Below, piece after piece: positions 33,973 to 42,474 of a DNA stretch of 64,000 bases; within the stretch, counting starts at the first letter, position 1, and the number at the start of each line of letters is the position of its first letter. The position numbers were made by a program, and so were the translations under genes. Source of the stretch: JBBAGC01 sp964491265 (GTDB lineage Bacteria > Spirochaetota > UBA4802 > UBA5550); NCBI GenBank assembly GCA_964491265.1, contig CAZBFP010000003.1:62001-126000 (forward strand), given 5' to 3'. Below the pieces are notes generated by a model. The model did no database searches. It was not told the DNA's origin and was given only the letters and a program-made list of their open reading frames with translations.

Positions 33973-35553
33973 ATGGATAATAAAATTTATATTTTTGATA
34001 CTACCTTAAGGGATGGTGAGCAGTCCCCCGGTTTCAGCATGAATATTGAAGAGAAGCTTATATTCGCTGATCAGCTTGAAAAGCTTGGAGTGGACATTAT
34101 TGAGGCTGGTTTCCCGGTAATTTCTGATGGCGATTTTGAAGCGGTTCAGCTGGTTTCTCAGAAGATGAAAAGGGTTCAGGTCGCGGGCCTTGCCAGGGCA
34201 AATGAAAAGGATATTGAAGCTGCAGGGAGGGCGCTGGAAAAGGCTGTTTCCCCCAGGATACATACATTTATATCGAGCTCAGATATTCATATAGAATACC
34301 AGCTGAAGAAAACCAGGGATGAGGTTTTAAAGCAGGCAGTAAAAGCTGTTTCACTTGCTAAAACAATTACCGGGAATGTGGAGTTTTCCGCTATGGATGC
34401 CACAAGGAGCGACAGGGCCTACCTGGCTTCCATGGTAGAAGCTGTTATTGAAGCTGGTGCCACTGTTGTTAATATTCCTGATACAGTCGGATATACAATC
34501 CCTGCTGAATTTAATGACCTGATTAAGTATCTATTTGATACAGTTAAGAATATCAATAAGGCTGTAATATCAGTTCATTGCCACAATGACCTGGGGCTTG
34601 CTGTAGCTAATTCTATAGCAGCAATACAGGCCGGGGCAAGGCAGGTGGAGTGTACTGTTAATGGAATAGGCGAAAGGGCCGGTAACACAGCAATGGAAGA
34701 GCTCACAATGGCTATTAAAACCAGAAGTGATATATTAAATGTCTACACAGATATTAATACCAGGCAGATTATGCAGTCCAGCAGACTTCTAACTAATATT
34801 ACAGGGGTATCGGTGCAGCCGAACAAGGCGATTGTGGGTGATAATGCCTTTGCTCATGAATCGGGTATACATCAGGATGGTGTATTGAAAAATGCCATGA
34901 CCTATGAAATAATGAAACCTGAAGATATAGGCATAAGCAAGTCAAAACTTGTCCTTGGGAAGCATTCCGGACGACATGCTGTAATGTCAAGACTTACAGA
35001 ACTGGGCTATGAGCTTAATCCTGAACAGCTTGATGCTTTTTTTGCCAGGTTTAAGTGTATAGCGGACAGGAAAAAGGAGATTTTCGAAGAGGATCTTGTT
35101 GCAATTATAGGAGAAGTTCTTCACCGTAAAGATCACAAGTGGAGATATTCTGTTGAAAATGTTCAGATTTCAACAGGAATGTTCTCCCCTCCGATGACAA
35201 TGGTTACACTGAAGGATCATTACAATTCGAAAGAGGAGCTTTTTGAGGTTGCCCATGGCAATGGAGGGGTTGATGCAGGTGTTAAGGCTGTAAAGAAAAT
35301 AACAGGGACCATGGCATATATAAAAGCCTTTAATCTTGTGGCTATTACAGGAGGTTCAGATGCCTTGTGTGAAGTGTCTGTTACAGTGGAAGAGTTTATA
35401 GATGGTAAGACTGTAAAAGTATTCGGCAACGGCATGAGTATTGATATTTCTGTAGCAGGTATTTTTTCATTTGTCGATGCATTGAATAAACTTGAATATA
35501 TGCGTAAAGAGGGTGTTAAGCCTTCCATAATATCACAGGCCGAGGGTGTGTGA
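33973..35553 (+). CDS. leuA: 2-isopropylmalate synthase
   Basis: The product has 526 residues from ATG 33973, with GGAG seven bases upstream; the frame stays open back to 33877 inside the terminator. The catalytic HMGL-like domain has FDTTLRDGEQSPGFS, SVHCHNDLGLAVANS and GIGERAGNTAMEEL. HESGIHQDGVLKN and LGKHSGRHAV follow. Residues about 395-520 form the LeuA allosteric domain that binds leucine. It condenses 2-oxoisovalerate with acetyl-CoA in leucine synthesis. A citramalate synthase has the same architecture, but the Leu-rich leader supports LeuA. Confidence 0.88.
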   Translation: MDNKIYIFDTTLRDGEQSPGFSMNIEEKLIFADQLEKLGVDIIEAGFPVISDGDFEAVQLVSQKMKRVQVAGLARANEKDIEAAGRALEKAVSPRIHTFISSSDIHIEYQLKKTRDEVLKQAVKAVSLAKTITGNVEFSAMDATRSDRAYLASMVEAVIEAGATVVNIPDTVGYTIPAEFNDLIKYLFDTVKNINKAVISVHCHNDLGLAVANSIAAIQAGARQVECTVNGIGERAGNTAMEELTMAIKTRSDILNVYTDINTRQIMQSSRLLTNITGVSVQPNKAIVGDNAFAHESGIHQDGVLKNAMTYEIMKPEDIGISKSKLVLGKHSGRHAVMSRLTELGYELNPEQLDAFFARFKCIADRKKEIFEEDLVAIIGEVLHRKDHKWRYSVENVQISTGMFSPPMTMVTLKDHYNSKEELFEVAHGNGGVDAGVKAVKKITGTMAYIKAFNLVAITGGSDALCEVSVTVEEFIDGKTVKVFGNGMSIDISVAGIFSFVDALNKLEYMRKEGVKPSIISQAEGV

Positions 35554-35568
35554 TATTTTGATTAACCC

Positions 35569-35616
35569 TTCTCCGGCATCCCTGATAATCCGGATAAGCA
35601 GGGGGATGCCGGAGAA
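35569..35616 (+). terminator. Long hairpin after leuA
   Basis: TTCTCCGGCATCCC (35569-35582) pairs perfectly with GGGATGCCGGAGAA (35603-35616). Only TTTGCTT follows, so the U tract is short. It starts 15 bases after the leuA stop. Confidence 0.65.
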
Positions 35617-35631
35617 TTTGCTTATAATCGA

Positions 35632-35801
35632 TTTTGTTAAAAAACATAAAGCTTAACAAAAATATAGTAAAATACTTGACGTATCTGCCGATGTATATGC
35701 TAAACGTATATATAGTTTAAAATTTGTGATACTGGAAAAGTTTAACAAATACTTATTGCAATAATAGTTTTATTGCATCCATTTAGAAAAAAATTGTTAA
35801 A
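35632..35801. promoter_or_regulatory. recA upstream region with repeated TTAACAA palindromes
   Basis: TTTTGTTAA (35632-35640) and TTAACAAAA (35653-35661) form a perfect inverted repeat. A second pair, TTTAACAA (35741-35748) and TTGTTAAA (35794-35801), lies closer to recA, and TAAAC/GTTTA flanks 35701-35720. recA is commonly LexA-controlled, so these may be SOS operators of an unfamiliar type. TTGACG at 35676 is a possible -35 without a clear -10. Otherwise the 341-base gap holds no gene. Confidence 0.4.
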
Positions 35802-35894
35802 TTAAGAAAAAATATCGCAGATCGATCCCCTTTTAAACGTAATAATATCAGGGGAGCAGATAATAATAAATCAATGAAATTATAAGGAGATTCT

Positions 35895-36995
35895 ATGTCA
35901 GTACAGAAAGAGTTGAATATGAAGAATCAGGCTATTGATGCAGCAATGCTTCAGATAGAGAAGCAGTTCGGCAAAGGTTCAATTATGCGTCTTGGCGACA
36001 ATTCCGCCAAGGTACAGGTGGCTGCAATTTCTACAGGATCCCTTGAGCTTGATATTGCCCTGGGCGTGGGTGGTGTACCTAGAGGAAGAGTAGTTGAGAT
36101 TTACGGCCCTGAATCATCAGGTAAAACAACTCTTACTCTTCATATAGTTGCTGAGGCACAGAAGGTTGGCGGAACTGCTGCTTTTATAGATGCTGAACAT
36201 GCCCTTGATCCTGCCTATGCTTCAAAACTGGGTGTAAATACAGATGCGCTTCTTGTGTCTCAGCCCGATACCGGTGAGGAGGCTCTTGAAATTACTGAAG
36301 CCCTTGTCAGGTCTGGAGCTATTGATATAATCGTAATAGATTCTGTTGCAGCACTGGTGCCGAAAGCTGAAATAGACGGGGATATGGGTGATTCCCATAT
36401 GGGTCTGCAGGCGCGGCTTATGAGCCAGGCCCTTCGAAAGCTTACAGGTATTATTGCAAAATCAAACACATCTGTAATATTTATTAACCAGATAAGGATG
36501 AAAATAGGTGTTATGTTCGGCTCACCTGAAACAACAACCGGCGGTAATGCACTTAAGTTTTATTCATCAGTAAGACTGGATATCCGCAGAATTGAGACCC
36601 TCAAAACCGGGGATGACTCTGTGGGGAACAGGGTGAGGGTTAAAGTTGTAAAAAATAAAGTTGCTCCACCCTTTAAGCAGGCGGAATTTGATATAATGTA
36701 CGATTCCGGAATATCAAGAGAGGGGGGAATCCTTGATCTTGCAGTTAAATATGATATAATCAACAAGGCTGGTACATGGTACTCCTATGGAGATGAAAGG
36801 ATTGGCCAGGGGCGTGAAAATGTACGGAAGTTTCTCAGAGAGAACCCTGCTGCCATGAAAGATATTGAAACTAAAATTAAAACTATTGCCGGGCTTATCC
36901 CTTTGCCTGCCGCTGACGATAAAAAATCCCCTGCAGCAGCGCCGGTGAATGAAAAAGCTTCCGGGGAAATTAAAGAAGCTGTTACAGGGGAGTAG
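35895..36995 (+). CDS. recA: Recombinase RecA
   Basis: This 366-residue protein begins behind AAGGAG. The Walker A is GPESSGKTTLTLH, Walker B is IIVIDSVAALVP, loop 1/2 segments are GDMGDSHMGLQARLMSQALR and NQIRMKIGVMFGSPETTTGG, and QFGKGSIMRLGD is in the N-terminal region. It forms the filament for homologous recombination and stimulates LexA self-cleavage. Length and motifs are standard; the tail is Ala/Pro/Lys-rich as usual. No recX follows; map is 32 bases downstream. Confidence 0.98.
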   Translation: MSVQKELNMKNQAIDAAMLQIEKQFGKGSIMRLGDNSAKVQVAAISTGSLELDIALGVGGVPRGRVVEIYGPESSGKTTLTLHIVAEAQKVGGTAAFIDAEHALDPAYASKLGVNTDALLVSQPDTGEEALEITEALVRSGAIDIIVIDSVAALVPKAEIDGDMGDSHMGLQARLMSQALRKLTGIIAKSNTSVIFINQIRMKIGVMFGSPETTTGGNALKFYSSVRLDIRRIETLKTGDDSVGNRVRVKVVKNKVAPPFKQAEFDIMYDSGISREGGILDLAVKYDIINKAGTWYSYGDERIGQGRENVRKFLRENPAAMKDIETKIKTIAGLIPLPAADDKKSPAAAPVNEKASGEIKEAVTGE

Positions 36996-37027
36996 GGATT
37001 GTTTATAATCTGCAATAATGTTTTAGT

Positions 37028-37789
37028 ATGAAAGGACAGGTTAAAATAAAGAGCAGTGATGATATTAAGAGGATCCGTGATTGCGGCAGAATTATTCATG
37101 ATCTTTTCTGTAAAATAGGCTCAATCGATCTGTCAGGGATGAGTACCTGGGATATTGATTCATTTGTGGAGGATTTTATAGTTAAGAGCCGCGCAAGACC
37201 TGCTTTTAAAACCATAAAAGGGTATGGTTTTGCCTCCTGTGTCTCTGTTAATGATGTGGCATCACACGGTATCCCCACCAGAAAATCAAAGATAAAAAAA
37301 GGGGATATTGTTAAAATTGATACAGGCACAGTAATGAACGGCTTTTTTGCAGATTCATGTTCCACTTTTATGGTGGGGGAAGTAGATGAGAGGGTGAGGA
37401 AACTTGTTAATTGCGCTTTAGGTGCACTTTTAAGCGGAATCTCCCAGCTTTATCCTGACCGGAAGATTGGAGATATCGGCTATGCTGTTGAGTCCTATGT
37501 AGGCGGTTTAGGTTATTCTGTAGTAAAAAATTTTACCGGTCATGGAGTTGGTTATGCTTTGCATGAGCCCCCTGTAGTTCCAAGTTACGGCGACAGGGGC
37601 CAGGGGCTTCAGCTCCAGGAGGGGATGGTGATTACAATTGAGCCTATTGTGAATGAAGGCTCTGATGAGCTTATAGTACTTGAAGATGGATGGACATCGG
37701 TAACAGCAGATGGAAAGCTGTCAGCCCAGTTTGAGCATACAATTGCAATCACTTCTCAAGGGCCTTCAATTCTTACTTCCGGAATCTGA
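37028..37789 (+). CDS. map: Methionine aminopeptidase, type I
   Basis: This is a 253-residue pita-bread metalloprotease. The active-site His lies in SVNDVASHGIPTRKS and the two Asp ligands in VKIDTGTVMNGFFADSCSTF. FTGHGVGYALHEPPVV supplies a His ligand, VITIEPIV a Glu, and SAQFEHTIAI the last Glu. It removes the initiator Met. It follows recA closely on the same strand and may share its transcript. Confidence 0.93.
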   Translation: MKGQVKIKSSDDIKRIRDCGRIIHDLFCKIGSIDLSGMSTWDIDSFVEDFIVKSRARPAFKTIKGYGFASCVSVNDVASHGIPTRKSKIKKGDIVKIDTGTVMNGFFADSCSTFMVGEVDERVRKLVNCALGALLSGISQLYPDRKIGDIGYAVESYVGGLGYSVVKNFTGHGVGYALHEPPVVPSYGDRGQGLQLQEGMVITIEPIVNEGSDELIVLEDGWTSVTADGKLSAQFEHTIAITSQGPSILTSGI

Positions 37790-37955
37790 ATTTATTTAAA
37801 ATTTATCACCTTCTTTGATTATTCGATTACTCCTCCCTCTTTTTTATTGACTCTTCCCGCGCTTCAGGAATATGGTTTAAAAACTGCATTATCTGTTCCT
37901 CAATTATTTTTTTAAAAGGCTGATGCAGATTAATGTAATATTGCAGGTAAACATC

Positions 37956-38750
37956 ATGGTTAAATCTGACCTTAAAGATACTCAGTCTGAGCCGGATCAT
38001 AGAAATATTCCAATCAATAAAGTTGGTGTTAAAGATATAAAATATCCTGTAGTTGTGCTGGATAGAAATGACGGGAGCCAGCACACGGTTGCGGTTGTAA
38101 ATATGTATGTGAATCTTCCCCATCATTTCAGGGGAACCCATATGAGCAGATTTGTGAAAATATTAAACAGGCATAGAAGCGGCATAGATACACGGAAGGT
38201 GAGGGGGATACTTGAAGAGATGAAGAGTCAACTTGATGCTGAAACTGCTCATTTCGAAATTGAGTTTCCTTATTTTATTACCAAGTCTGCCCCGGTGTCG
38301 GGTGAAAAAGGGAAAATGGAATATAACTGCCGCCTTGTTGCGAATTCTGATGAGGAGTACTATATGCTTGAAGTAAAGGTGCCCGTGCTTTCCCTGTGCC
38401 CCTGCTCAAAAGAGATAAGCAGGTATGGGGCACATAATCAAAGGTCCATGTTTACTCTCCAGATTGAAGCTGTTGAAAAAATATGGATTGAAGATATTAT
38501 TGAAATTGCTGAATCTTCAGCCAGTTCTGAAATTTATTCTCTTTTAAAAAGGGAGGATGAAAAATATATAACAGAAAAATCGTATGAAAATCCGGTTTTT
38601 GTTGAGGATATGGTGCGTAATGCTGCTTTACTTCTTAAAAAGAAGAAAGGGGTACTCTGGTTTTCTGTTGAATCTGAAAATATGGAGTCTATACATAATC
38701 ACTCTGCATATGCCCAGATTGCCATGGATCTGCGCGGGGATAATTTTTAA
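37956..38750 (+). CDS. folE2: GTP cyclohydrolase, FolE2 (type IB)
   Basis: About 264 residues from ATG 37956, which has an AGG about nine bases upstream; an ATG at 37923 is less well placed. The family signature is present: SLCPCSKEISRYGAHNQRS, with the Cys that binds the catalytic metal. FRGTHMSRFVKIL is another conserved block. FolE2 converts GTP to 7,8-dihydroneopterin triphosphate for folate and queuosine/tetrahydropterin synthesis, and often works with Mn or other metals when Zn is scarce. The lipoprotein gene begins four bases after its stop. Confidence 0.92.
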   Translation: MVKSDLKDTQSEPDHRNIPINKVGVKDIKYPVVVLDRNDGSQHTVAVVNMYVNLPHHFRGTHMSRFVKILNRHRSGIDTRKVRGILEEMKSQLDAETAHFEIEFPYFITKSAPVSGEKGKMEYNCRLVANSDEEYYMLEVKVPVLSLCPCSKEISRYGAHNQRSMFTLQIEAVEKIWIEDIIEIAESSASSEIYSLLKREDEKYITEKSYENPVFVEDMVRNAALLLKKKKGVLWFSVESENMESIHNHSAYAQIAMDLRGDNF

Positions 38751-38754
38751 AGGT

Positions 38755-39759
38755 ATGAAAAGAATACTATTTATAATACTGGTTCCACTTCTTTTCATGA
38801 GTGCCTGCAAAAGCGACAGTGACATACTTGCAGAAATGGATGGGACTGTAATTACCAGAGGGGAGTTCAGGGATTGGCTTAATAGTAAAGGTATCCCCCT
38901 TGAAAATATAATGCAAAGCAGAAGCGCTTATATTATGAATCTTGAGCAGTTGGGTGTGGAGAAACTTACTTCAGGAAAGGCGCTGGAAAACAATTTTGAC
39001 AAGGACCCCTATTTTATAAAACTGCATGATATAATTTATAGAAATTATACCGCTGCATATTTCAGAGACTATATTTACGACAACATGGATTTTAATGAGA
39101 CTGCTGCAGATGAGTCCAGTCTTGAAGATGTAAAAAAACATCTTCTTGAGGCTGCCCTGGAGAGAATAGAAAAAAATGCTTTTGATTCATTTAATGTTAA
39201 ATCATATATTACTGAGATTTCCTACAGCAGAGGGAGTGAGGTAATTTTTTCTGTCAGCGGAGAGACTTTTACTGTAAAAGATCTGAATGATATTCTGGAG
39301 ATATTTTATGAGCTTAAATACGGTTCGAAGCCGCTGAAAAAAATGACAAAAGAGAATAAAATTTTAACAAGCAGAAGAATTTTGAGCGAAACCCTGCAAT
39401 TCAGAGAGGCTATTGCAAGGGGTATTCACAAAGACAGCGAATTTGTTAAGAGATGGGATATGTTGAAAAGGTCTGCTCTTTCCGGGGCTTATAAGTATCG
39501 CACTCTGGCAGATGCGGTTGCTGTAACAGCTGCTGATGTATCAGATGAATACAGGTCTAATCTGAATAAAAGATATTATAGAATTCAGGAAAGGGGGGGG
39601 GCTCATATAAAGGTGCCCATACCTTTTAGTGAAGTGCGGGAAAGCATAAGTCATCAATTATTTAGAGATAAAATGACATCTGTGAGGAAAAAGTGGGATA
39701 AATCTATTCTTAGTGAGAGTAATTTTGTTATTAATGAAAGTCTTATTTCAGCGAAATGA
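38755..39759 (+). CDS. SurA/PrsA-like periplasmic lipoprotein
   Basis: About 334 residues from ATG 38755, which follows the folE2 stop by four bases. The signal ends in a lipobox (LLFMSAC), so Cys would be lipidated. The N-terminal part (AEMDGTVITRGEFRDWL) and the C-terminal part (PFSEVRESISHQLFRDKM) resemble the chaperone arms of SurA/PrsA peptidyl-prolyl isomerases. A recognisable parvulin core is absent in between. It is probably a periplasmic or outer-membrane folding factor without isomerase activity. A nine-G run at 39593-39601 keeps its frame. Confidence 0.65.
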   Translation: MKRILFIILVPLLFMSACKSDSDILAEMDGTVITRGEFRDWLNSKGIPLENIMQSRSAYIMNLEQLGVEKLTSGKALENNFDKDPYFIKLHDIIYRNYTAAYFRDYIYDNMDFNETAADESSLEDVKKHLLEAALERIEKNAFDSFNVKSYITEISYSRGSEVIFSVSGETFTVKDLNDILEIFYELKYGSKPLKKMTKENKILTSRRILSETLQFREAIARGIHKDSEFVKRWDMLKRSALSGAYKYRTLADAVAVTAADVSDEYRSNLNKRYYRIQERGGAHIKVPIPFSEVRESISHQLFRDKMTSVRKKWDKSILSESNFVINESLISAK

Positions 39760-39765
39760 AACGAT

Positions 39766-40017
39766 TCAGTTTATAGTATCGCTTTCTCTGGAATTGAATC
39801 CGGCAGAATAAATATTGTCAAAGCCGTCAATTGAAATATTTTTTAACGGTTTTATGTCAAGCCCCAGTTCTTTTGCTGATTCAATATAGAAGGCAATAAC
39901 CTTTCTTATCCTCTGCATAGCTTCGTTTTTATCTGATCCGTAGCAGTTAATATCAAGTTCCGGGCAGTTGGCAATAAATTCAGTCCCGGTCTGTATCAAT
40001 TTTATAGATATGTTCAT
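39766..40017 (-). CDS. Solitary HicB-like protein
   Basis: This 83-residue protein resembles the partial RNase H-like fold of HicB antitoxins (TGTEFIANCPELDINCYG, DKNEAMQRIRKVIAFYIESA). AGGA lies nine bases before its ATG. No DNA-binding domain and no hicA gene are adjacent, so it is probably a stand-alone UPF0150-type protein, not half of a toxin-antitoxin pair. The gene converges with the lipoprotein gene. Confidence 0.65.
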   Translation of the reverse strand: MNISIKLIQTGTEFIANCPELDINCYGSDKNEAMQRIRKVIAFYIESAKELGLDIKPLKNISIDGFDNIYSAGFNSRESDTIN

Positions 40018-40156
40018 TATTTAAATCCTGTTGCATAGATTATGGAGTGATAATGTCTTTAAAATGATTCTGTCATCTTTTGAGATTAACTATCATCTCC
40101 TTTTCAGTTTTAATTATCGACATGAAAAAAAAAATCATTAGCAGGTTGAGTTTATA

Positions 40157-40185
40157 TTTGGAATAATTACAGTAATTATTCCAAA
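40157..40185. repeat. 29-bp perfect palindrome made of two element-family-1 ends
   Basis: TTTGGAATAATTAC-A-GTAATTATTCCAAA. Each half equals the GGAATAATTAC terminus of the family 1 elements, so this looks like two 3' ends joined head to head, or an excision remnant. It lies two bases before copy E. Confidence 0.7.
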
Positions 40186-40186
40186 C

Positions 40187-40306
40187 CAGTATTTATTTCT
40201 AAACCTATTATTATTAAAAAATGCTCAATTATCCCCGCCGCCAAAGGCTGCGGGGATATAATACTGCCAATTTTTACACTAAAATATATTTTTAGGAATT
40301 AACATT
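40187..40306 (+). repeat. Palindromic element family 1, copy E (degenerate)
   Basis: Begins CAGTATTTATTTCTAAAC, has ATGCTCAATTATCCCCGCCG and a hairpin with two changes (CCAAAGGCTGCGGGG), and ends TTTAGGAATTAACATTG. Copy F follows immediately in the opposite orientation. Confidence 0.75.
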
Positions 40307-40308
40307 GA

Positions 40309-40418
40309 TTCCAAATATATTTTTAGTGCAGCAATGATGTTACCTGTATCCTCTTCGCCTGTGGGGGATCGGGATATTAGAGCATTTTATTCCAGATAAA
40401 AGTTAAGGAATTAACACT
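40309..40418 (-). repeat. Palindromic element family 1, copy F (reverse orientation)
   Basis: On the minus strand it reads AGTGTTAATTCCTTAACTTT, then AATAAAATGCTCTAATATCC, a degenerate centre, and CATCATTGCTGCACTAAAAA. The GC hairpin has decayed. Copies E and F, plus the palindrome at 40157, fill most of the gap between the HicB-like gene and atpZ. Confidence 0.75.
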
Positions 40419-40500
40419 TGGATAATTATATTTTTCTTGTGTTATCAGGTCAGGATGTTTCAAATAACATGAAAAGCATTCAATAAAAATTTCAAAGGTA

Positions 40501-40770
40501 ATGAATTTGGATAAGAAAAAAAACAGTACCCGTGTAGTATTCGGAAATATTACTATAGGGATGCAGCTTGCCATAACAATTCTCATTTTTGTTTTTGCAG
40601 GGTACAGGCTGGATCTTTATTATGAAAAATCCCCTCTATTTCTGGCCTTTGGTACGTTTATAGGGATGAGTATCGGATTTTATCATCTTTACAAGGAGCT
40701 TCTTGATATGGGTAAAAGAGAAAAGGAGGCAAAAGAGGAGGGGGAGGTAGTTAGAAAAAAATGGAATTAA
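40501..40770 (+). CDS. atpZ: AtpZ/AtpI-family ATP synthase accessory membrane protein
   Basis: This 89-residue protein has two transmembrane helices (GMQLAITILIFVFAGYRLD and PLFLAFGTFIGMSIGFYHLY) and a charged C-terminal tail (GKREKEAKEEGEVVRKK). This is the AtpZ/AtpI-type putative F0F1-ATPase subunit that often leads atp operons and is thought to help c-ring assembly or Mg/Ca transport. The next small frame overlaps its stop codon. Mostly context-based but well supported. Confidence 0.8.
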   Translation: MNLDKKKNSTRVVFGNITIGMQLAITILIFVFAGYRLDLYYEKSPLFLAFGTFIGMSIGFYHLYKELLDMGKREKEAKEEGEVVRKKWN

Positions 40771-40835
40771 TATCAGAAGCCTTGAGGAGGGTAAAAGTTT
40801 CTGCCGGATTTTTGTTTATATTAAAAAAAAAATAA
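40761..40835 (+). pseudogene. Remnant of a second small atp-operon gene (AtpI-like)
   Basis: ATG 40761 overlaps the end of atpZ and opens MELISEALRRVKVSAGFLFI, then stops in an A-rich run after 24 codons. In related operons a membrane protein of about 120-130 residues often lies between atpZ and atpB. Here the sequence dissolves into poly-A/T with stops in all frames. A decayed gene is likely. A 24-residue peptide gene is less so. The region to 41071 is very AT-rich and holds only a weak hairpin (41001-41020, ATGTATT/AATACAT, then six T). Confidence 0.45.
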
Positions 40836-41071
40836 TTTTTTAAAAAAAAGATTTACAAAATAAAGACCTTTGCTTAATAAAATATTAAACAAAATAATAA
40901 ATATTTTGTTTGTGTGTGTGCAGAATTATAAATATATAAAATTTTTTAAAAAAAGTCAAATTTCCTTTTCCGGTTAATCCTTTAGGGTTAAATTGAATTT
41001 ATGTATTCGGATAAATACATGTTTTTTCATGGTATTTAATCTGAATAAGTATAAAATGAGGTTATATTCCT

Positions 41072-42043
41072 ATGGTCCGTTTTGTTCATTTTATTAATTC
41101 ATTTATATCTTCCCCAGATGCTCAGTCCTGTCCCGATGAGTCAATGTTCGATATTGTTCTAAGCCATGTTACAGATATGCAGATATATTATCATGTTGAG
41201 CCTCACGGCATTGTTAACATGTTTTATAATCTTGTATTTAAGCTGAATACTTATCTCGGTTTTCAGACGCCTCATTCCAGTGCGGCGGTTGTATGTTCCC
41301 ATGGCCATCCTGTGGAGCTTTTGAAGTCTGATCCTAACCTGATATTTGGAATTTTCGATCTTCGCATAACTAAAATTGTTCTCATGATGTGGGTTGCTGC
41401 TTTTCTCTGCATTGTTGTATTTGTTCCTCTTGCAAAGAAAATAAAGAGTTCGCCTCTCGGTTCCAGGTCAAGATGGGTTAATTTCTGGGAAGCCCTTATC
41501 GGGTTTGTTCATGATGAAATTGTTGAGCCGAATTTCGGTCACGGGTATACGAAGAAGGCTATGCCTTATTTTCTCACTGTATTTTTCTTTGTCGCTTTTA
41601 TGAACTATCTTGGGCTGATCCCTGGTTCAGCTACAGCAACAGGGAATCTTGGAGTAACTGCAGGGCTTTCGATCTGCACAATGCTCAGTATGTTCGCCCT
41701 CGGCACTATGAAGCAGGGGCCGCAGTGGATATTTGTAGGGGTAGTTCCAGGCGGAGTCCCTTTTCTCATGTACTTTTTATTGTGGCCAATTGAAATACTC
41801 GGTCTTATGATTAAACCTTTTGCTCTTACAATACGACTTTTTGCAAACATGACAGCAGGACATATTGTTATCGTAATATTCCTCTATCTTGTTATGATGT
41901 TTCAGAGTTATGCGGTGGGAGTTGGTTCTGTTTCTCTTTCACTGATAATATATATGCTTGAGCTGCTTGTCTGCTTTATCCAGGCATATATTTTTACAAC
42001 ATTATCGGCAATGTTTATCGGTTCAGCTTTACATGCCCATTAA
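41072..42043 (+). CDS. atpB: ATP synthase F0 subunit a
   Basis: This 323-residue polytopic protein has GAGG ten bases before its ATG. The essential Arg lies in IKPFALTIRLFANMTAGHI, and the last helix YIFTTLSAMFIGSALHAH matches the family. Five or six transmembrane helices are visible. About 100 residues of N-terminal periplasmic/soluble sequence precede the first strong helix (ITKIVLMMWVAAFLCIVVF), longer than in E. coli. Subunit a provides the ion half-channels next to the c-ring. Confidence 0.94.
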   Translation: MVRFVHFINSFISSPDAQSCPDESMFDIVLSHVTDMQIYYHVEPHGIVNMFYNLVFKLNTYLGFQTPHSSAAVVCSHGHPVELLKSDPNLIFGIFDLRITKIVLMMWVAAFLCIVVFVPLAKKIKSSPLGSRSRWVNFWEALIGFVHDEIVEPNFGHGYTKKAMPYFLTVFFFVAFMNYLGLIPGSATATGNLGVTAGLSICTMLSMFALGTMKQGPQWIFVGVVPGGVPFLMYFLLWPIEILGLMIKPFALTIRLFANMTAGHIVIVIFLYLVMMFQSYAVGVGSVSLSLIIYMLELLVCFIQAYIFTTLSAMFIGSALHAH

Positions 42044-42144
42044 TCCTGGTTTTTATAACAGGTTAAAAATAAGGTTTGCTTAATTAAACTTGATAGGTTA
42101 AATTAAACAAAAAACTAAAACATTAGATTTTCAGGAGGAAATTG

Positions 42145-42426
42145 ATGGATTACTTAGCGATGTCTTATTTATCAGCAGGTCTTAGTGCAGGAGTTATTGT
42201 TTTAGGTGCATCTCTTGGAATCGGTAGACTTGCAGCCGGCGCACTCGAAGGTATGGCACGTCAGCCCGAAGTAAGTGGTGACCTCAGAACAACTATGATT
42301 ATTGCGGCTGCTCTTATTGAAGGTTTTACATTCTTTGCTCTTGTTGTTGCCTTCATGCTTGCTACAAAGGCTCCTATTGCTGTTGAAGTTCAGAGCACAA
42401 CTCCAGCTGCTGTTGAGTCGAAGTAG
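42145..42426 (+). CDS. atpE: ATP synthase F0 subunit c
   Basis: A 93-residue hairpin of two membrane helices; AGGAGG precedes ATG 42145. Helix 1 has the Gly-rich VLGASLGIGRLAAGALEG and the loop is ARQPE. Helix 2 (MIIAAALIEGFTFFALVVAF) carries the ion-binding Glu. The Glu is followed by Gly, not Ser/Thr, and helix 1 has no Gln at the usual Na+ site. H+ coupling is therefore the likelier choice, though this is inference. The C terminus has a short Ala/Thr/Pro extension. Confidence 0.93.
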   Translation: MDYLAMSYLSAGLSAGVIVLGASLGIGRLAAGALEGMARQPEVSGDLRTTMIIAAALIEGFTFFALVVAFMLATKAPIAVEVQSTTPAAVESK

Positions 42427-42474
42427 TTTTTAGTAACGAATGTTTCAAATTTATAATTATTGTTGGTAGTTGTT

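Noticed and set aside
39766..40017. HicAB toxin-antitoxin system
   Set aside because: No hicA-like frame lies next to the HicB-like gene.
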